Assembly (NCBI GenBank): GCA_022702195.1
Contig: JAKONB010000154.1
Coordinates: 1 to 6,470 of the forward strand
Source of the DNA: Beijerinckiaceae bacterium
Lineage (GTDB): Bacteria > Pseudomonadota > Alphaproteobacteria > Rhizobiales > Beijerinckiaceae
DNA length: 6,470 bases
Direction: 5' to 3'
Position numbers and translations under genes: made by a program. Of this stretch, positions 5,954 through 6,470 are shown one piece after another. How positions within the stretch are numbered: the stretch's first letter is position 1; every line of letters begins with the position of its first letter. Under the pieces are notes generated by a model. The model ran no database searches. It was not told the DNA's origin and was given only the letters and a program-made list of their open reading frames with translations.

Positions 5954-6470
5954 CCGCCATCCGATGAAAGACCGCCGGCCCGCGCCGGGTCCGAGACGGG
6001 TCTGAGGCTTTCGCAGAGGGCCGACAGGGTATCGCGAAACCCGGCCGCGCCGGCCAGCACCCGCTCCAGCAGCAAAGCGCCCTCCAGCGTCGCCACGATC
6101 AGCCGCGCGGTGGCCCCCGGCGGGCTCCCCCGCCGGACGCTGCCATCGGCCAGCCCCTGCGCCAGGACCCGCTCCAGCCAGGCGATGTGCTTCTCGAAGA
6201 AGCGGACGATGCTGGCGCGCAGGGCCTCGGGCAGCGCGTCGCGCTCCACCGCCAGCACCGCGCAGAGGCAGCCGAGATCGTCCTCGACCCCGCCGAGATA
6301 GAGCCTGCCATAGGCCTCGATCCGCGCCACCGCATCGTCAGACCCCGCCAGGATCGCGTCGAGCGCCGCGTCGTAGCGCGCATCGTAGGCGGCCACGAGG
6401 GCGAGGGCGAGGTCGGTCTTGGTGGGAAAGTGGTGATGGATGCTGGCTTTGCGAATCTTCACCGTCTCGG
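5941..6470 (-). CDS. TetR/AcrR-family transcriptional regulator (N-terminus cut by window edge)
   Basis: This is a DNA-binding repressor of the TetR type. The visible 175 residues begin inside the helix-turn-helix: ETVKIRKASIHHHFPTKTDL matches the recognition helix and the tyrosine/histidine-phenylalanine turn typical of the family, here with HHHF. The ligand-binding half follows, including YGRLYLGGVEDDLGCLCAVLAVERDALPEALRASIVRFFEKH, a pattern seen in TetR proteins with an LCL-type segment in the effector domain. About 30-40 N-terminal residues lie beyond position 6470. A GTG at 6462 falls inside the DNA-binding domain and is not the real start. The gene ends at the TAA at 5941-5943 with a hydrophilic Gly/Ser/Asp tail. 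The cobW-like gene follows 49 bp downstream on the same strand, so read-through is possible. Ligand and targets cannot be told from the sequence. Confidence 0.9.
   Translation of the reverse strand, partial: ETVKIRKASIHHHFPTKTDLALALVAAYDARYDAALDAILAGSDDAVARIEAYGRLYLGGVEDDLGCLCAVLAVERDALPEALRASIVRFFEKHIAWLERVLAQGLADGSVRRGSPPGATARLIVATLEGALLLERVLAGAAGFRDTLSALCESLRPVSDPARAGGLSSDGGDTI

Noticed and set aside
5892..5960. Longer cobW-like protein starting at the ATG at 5960
   Set aside because: It would add 23 residues unlike the family, overlap the end of the tetR gene, and lacks the ribosome site that precedes the ATG at 5891.
4473..6005. A 510-codon plus-strand frame across the end of the asmA-like gene and the cobW-like gene
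   Set aside because: It is antisense to the well-supported cobW-like GTPase and out of frame with the asmA-like gene, with Arg/Pro/Ser-rich sequence at its start.
6460..6462. GTG at 6462 as the start of the TetR regulator
   Set aside because: It falls within the helix-turn-helix. The frame continues upstream to the window edge, so the true start is outside the window.

Overview
The window is very GC-rich and reads like chromosomal DNA of a Methylobacterium/Methylorubrum-type alphaproteobacterium. The main reason is the partial gene at the left edge. Its product closely resembles, from memory, the MeaB chaperone described in Methylorubrum extorquens. The large AsmA-family protein and the codon use (GC-rich third positions, a GTG start) fit the same group. 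The organism assignment is an inference; no search was run.

Layout from left to right: (1) 1-904, minus strand, the 5' (N-terminal) part of meaB, running off the left edge. (2) 905-1330, a 426-bp gap between divergent genes that looks non-coding and holds several short palindromes built on CCCGATC/GATCGGG. (3) 1331-4876, plus strand, a 1181-residue AsmA-family envelope protein with one N-terminal membrane anchor and an Ala/Lys/Glu-rich repeat tail. (4) 4877-4907, a 31-bp convergent gap filled mostly by a perfect GC-rich hairpin. (5) 4908-5891, minus strand, a CobW/COG0523 metal-chaperone GTPase with CxCC and poly-His metal sites. (6) 5892-5940, a 49-bp gap that, with the 3' end of the next gene, contains an AT-rich imperfect palindrome resembling a Zur box. 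(7) 5941-6470, minus strand, a TetR-family regulator cut by the right edge.

The genes do not form one pathway. MeaB protects and loads the B12 enzyme methylmalonyl-CoA mutase. The AsmA-like protein probably works in envelope lipid trafficking. The CobW-like protein probably delivers a metal, most likely zinc. MeaB and the CobW-like protein both belong to the G3E GTPase group of metallocentre chaperones, but nothing else in the window ties them together. The tetR and cobW-like genes lie head-to-tail and could be co-transcribed, although the candidate operator and -10 between them suggest that the cobW-like gene also has its own metal-regulated promoter.

I see no mobile element, CRISPR array, tRNA, rRNA or clearly new multi-gene system. 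The most interesting point is the candidate Zur operator overlapping the stop codon of the tetR gene. Many long open frames run antisense to the real genes; I treat these as GC-driven shadows.
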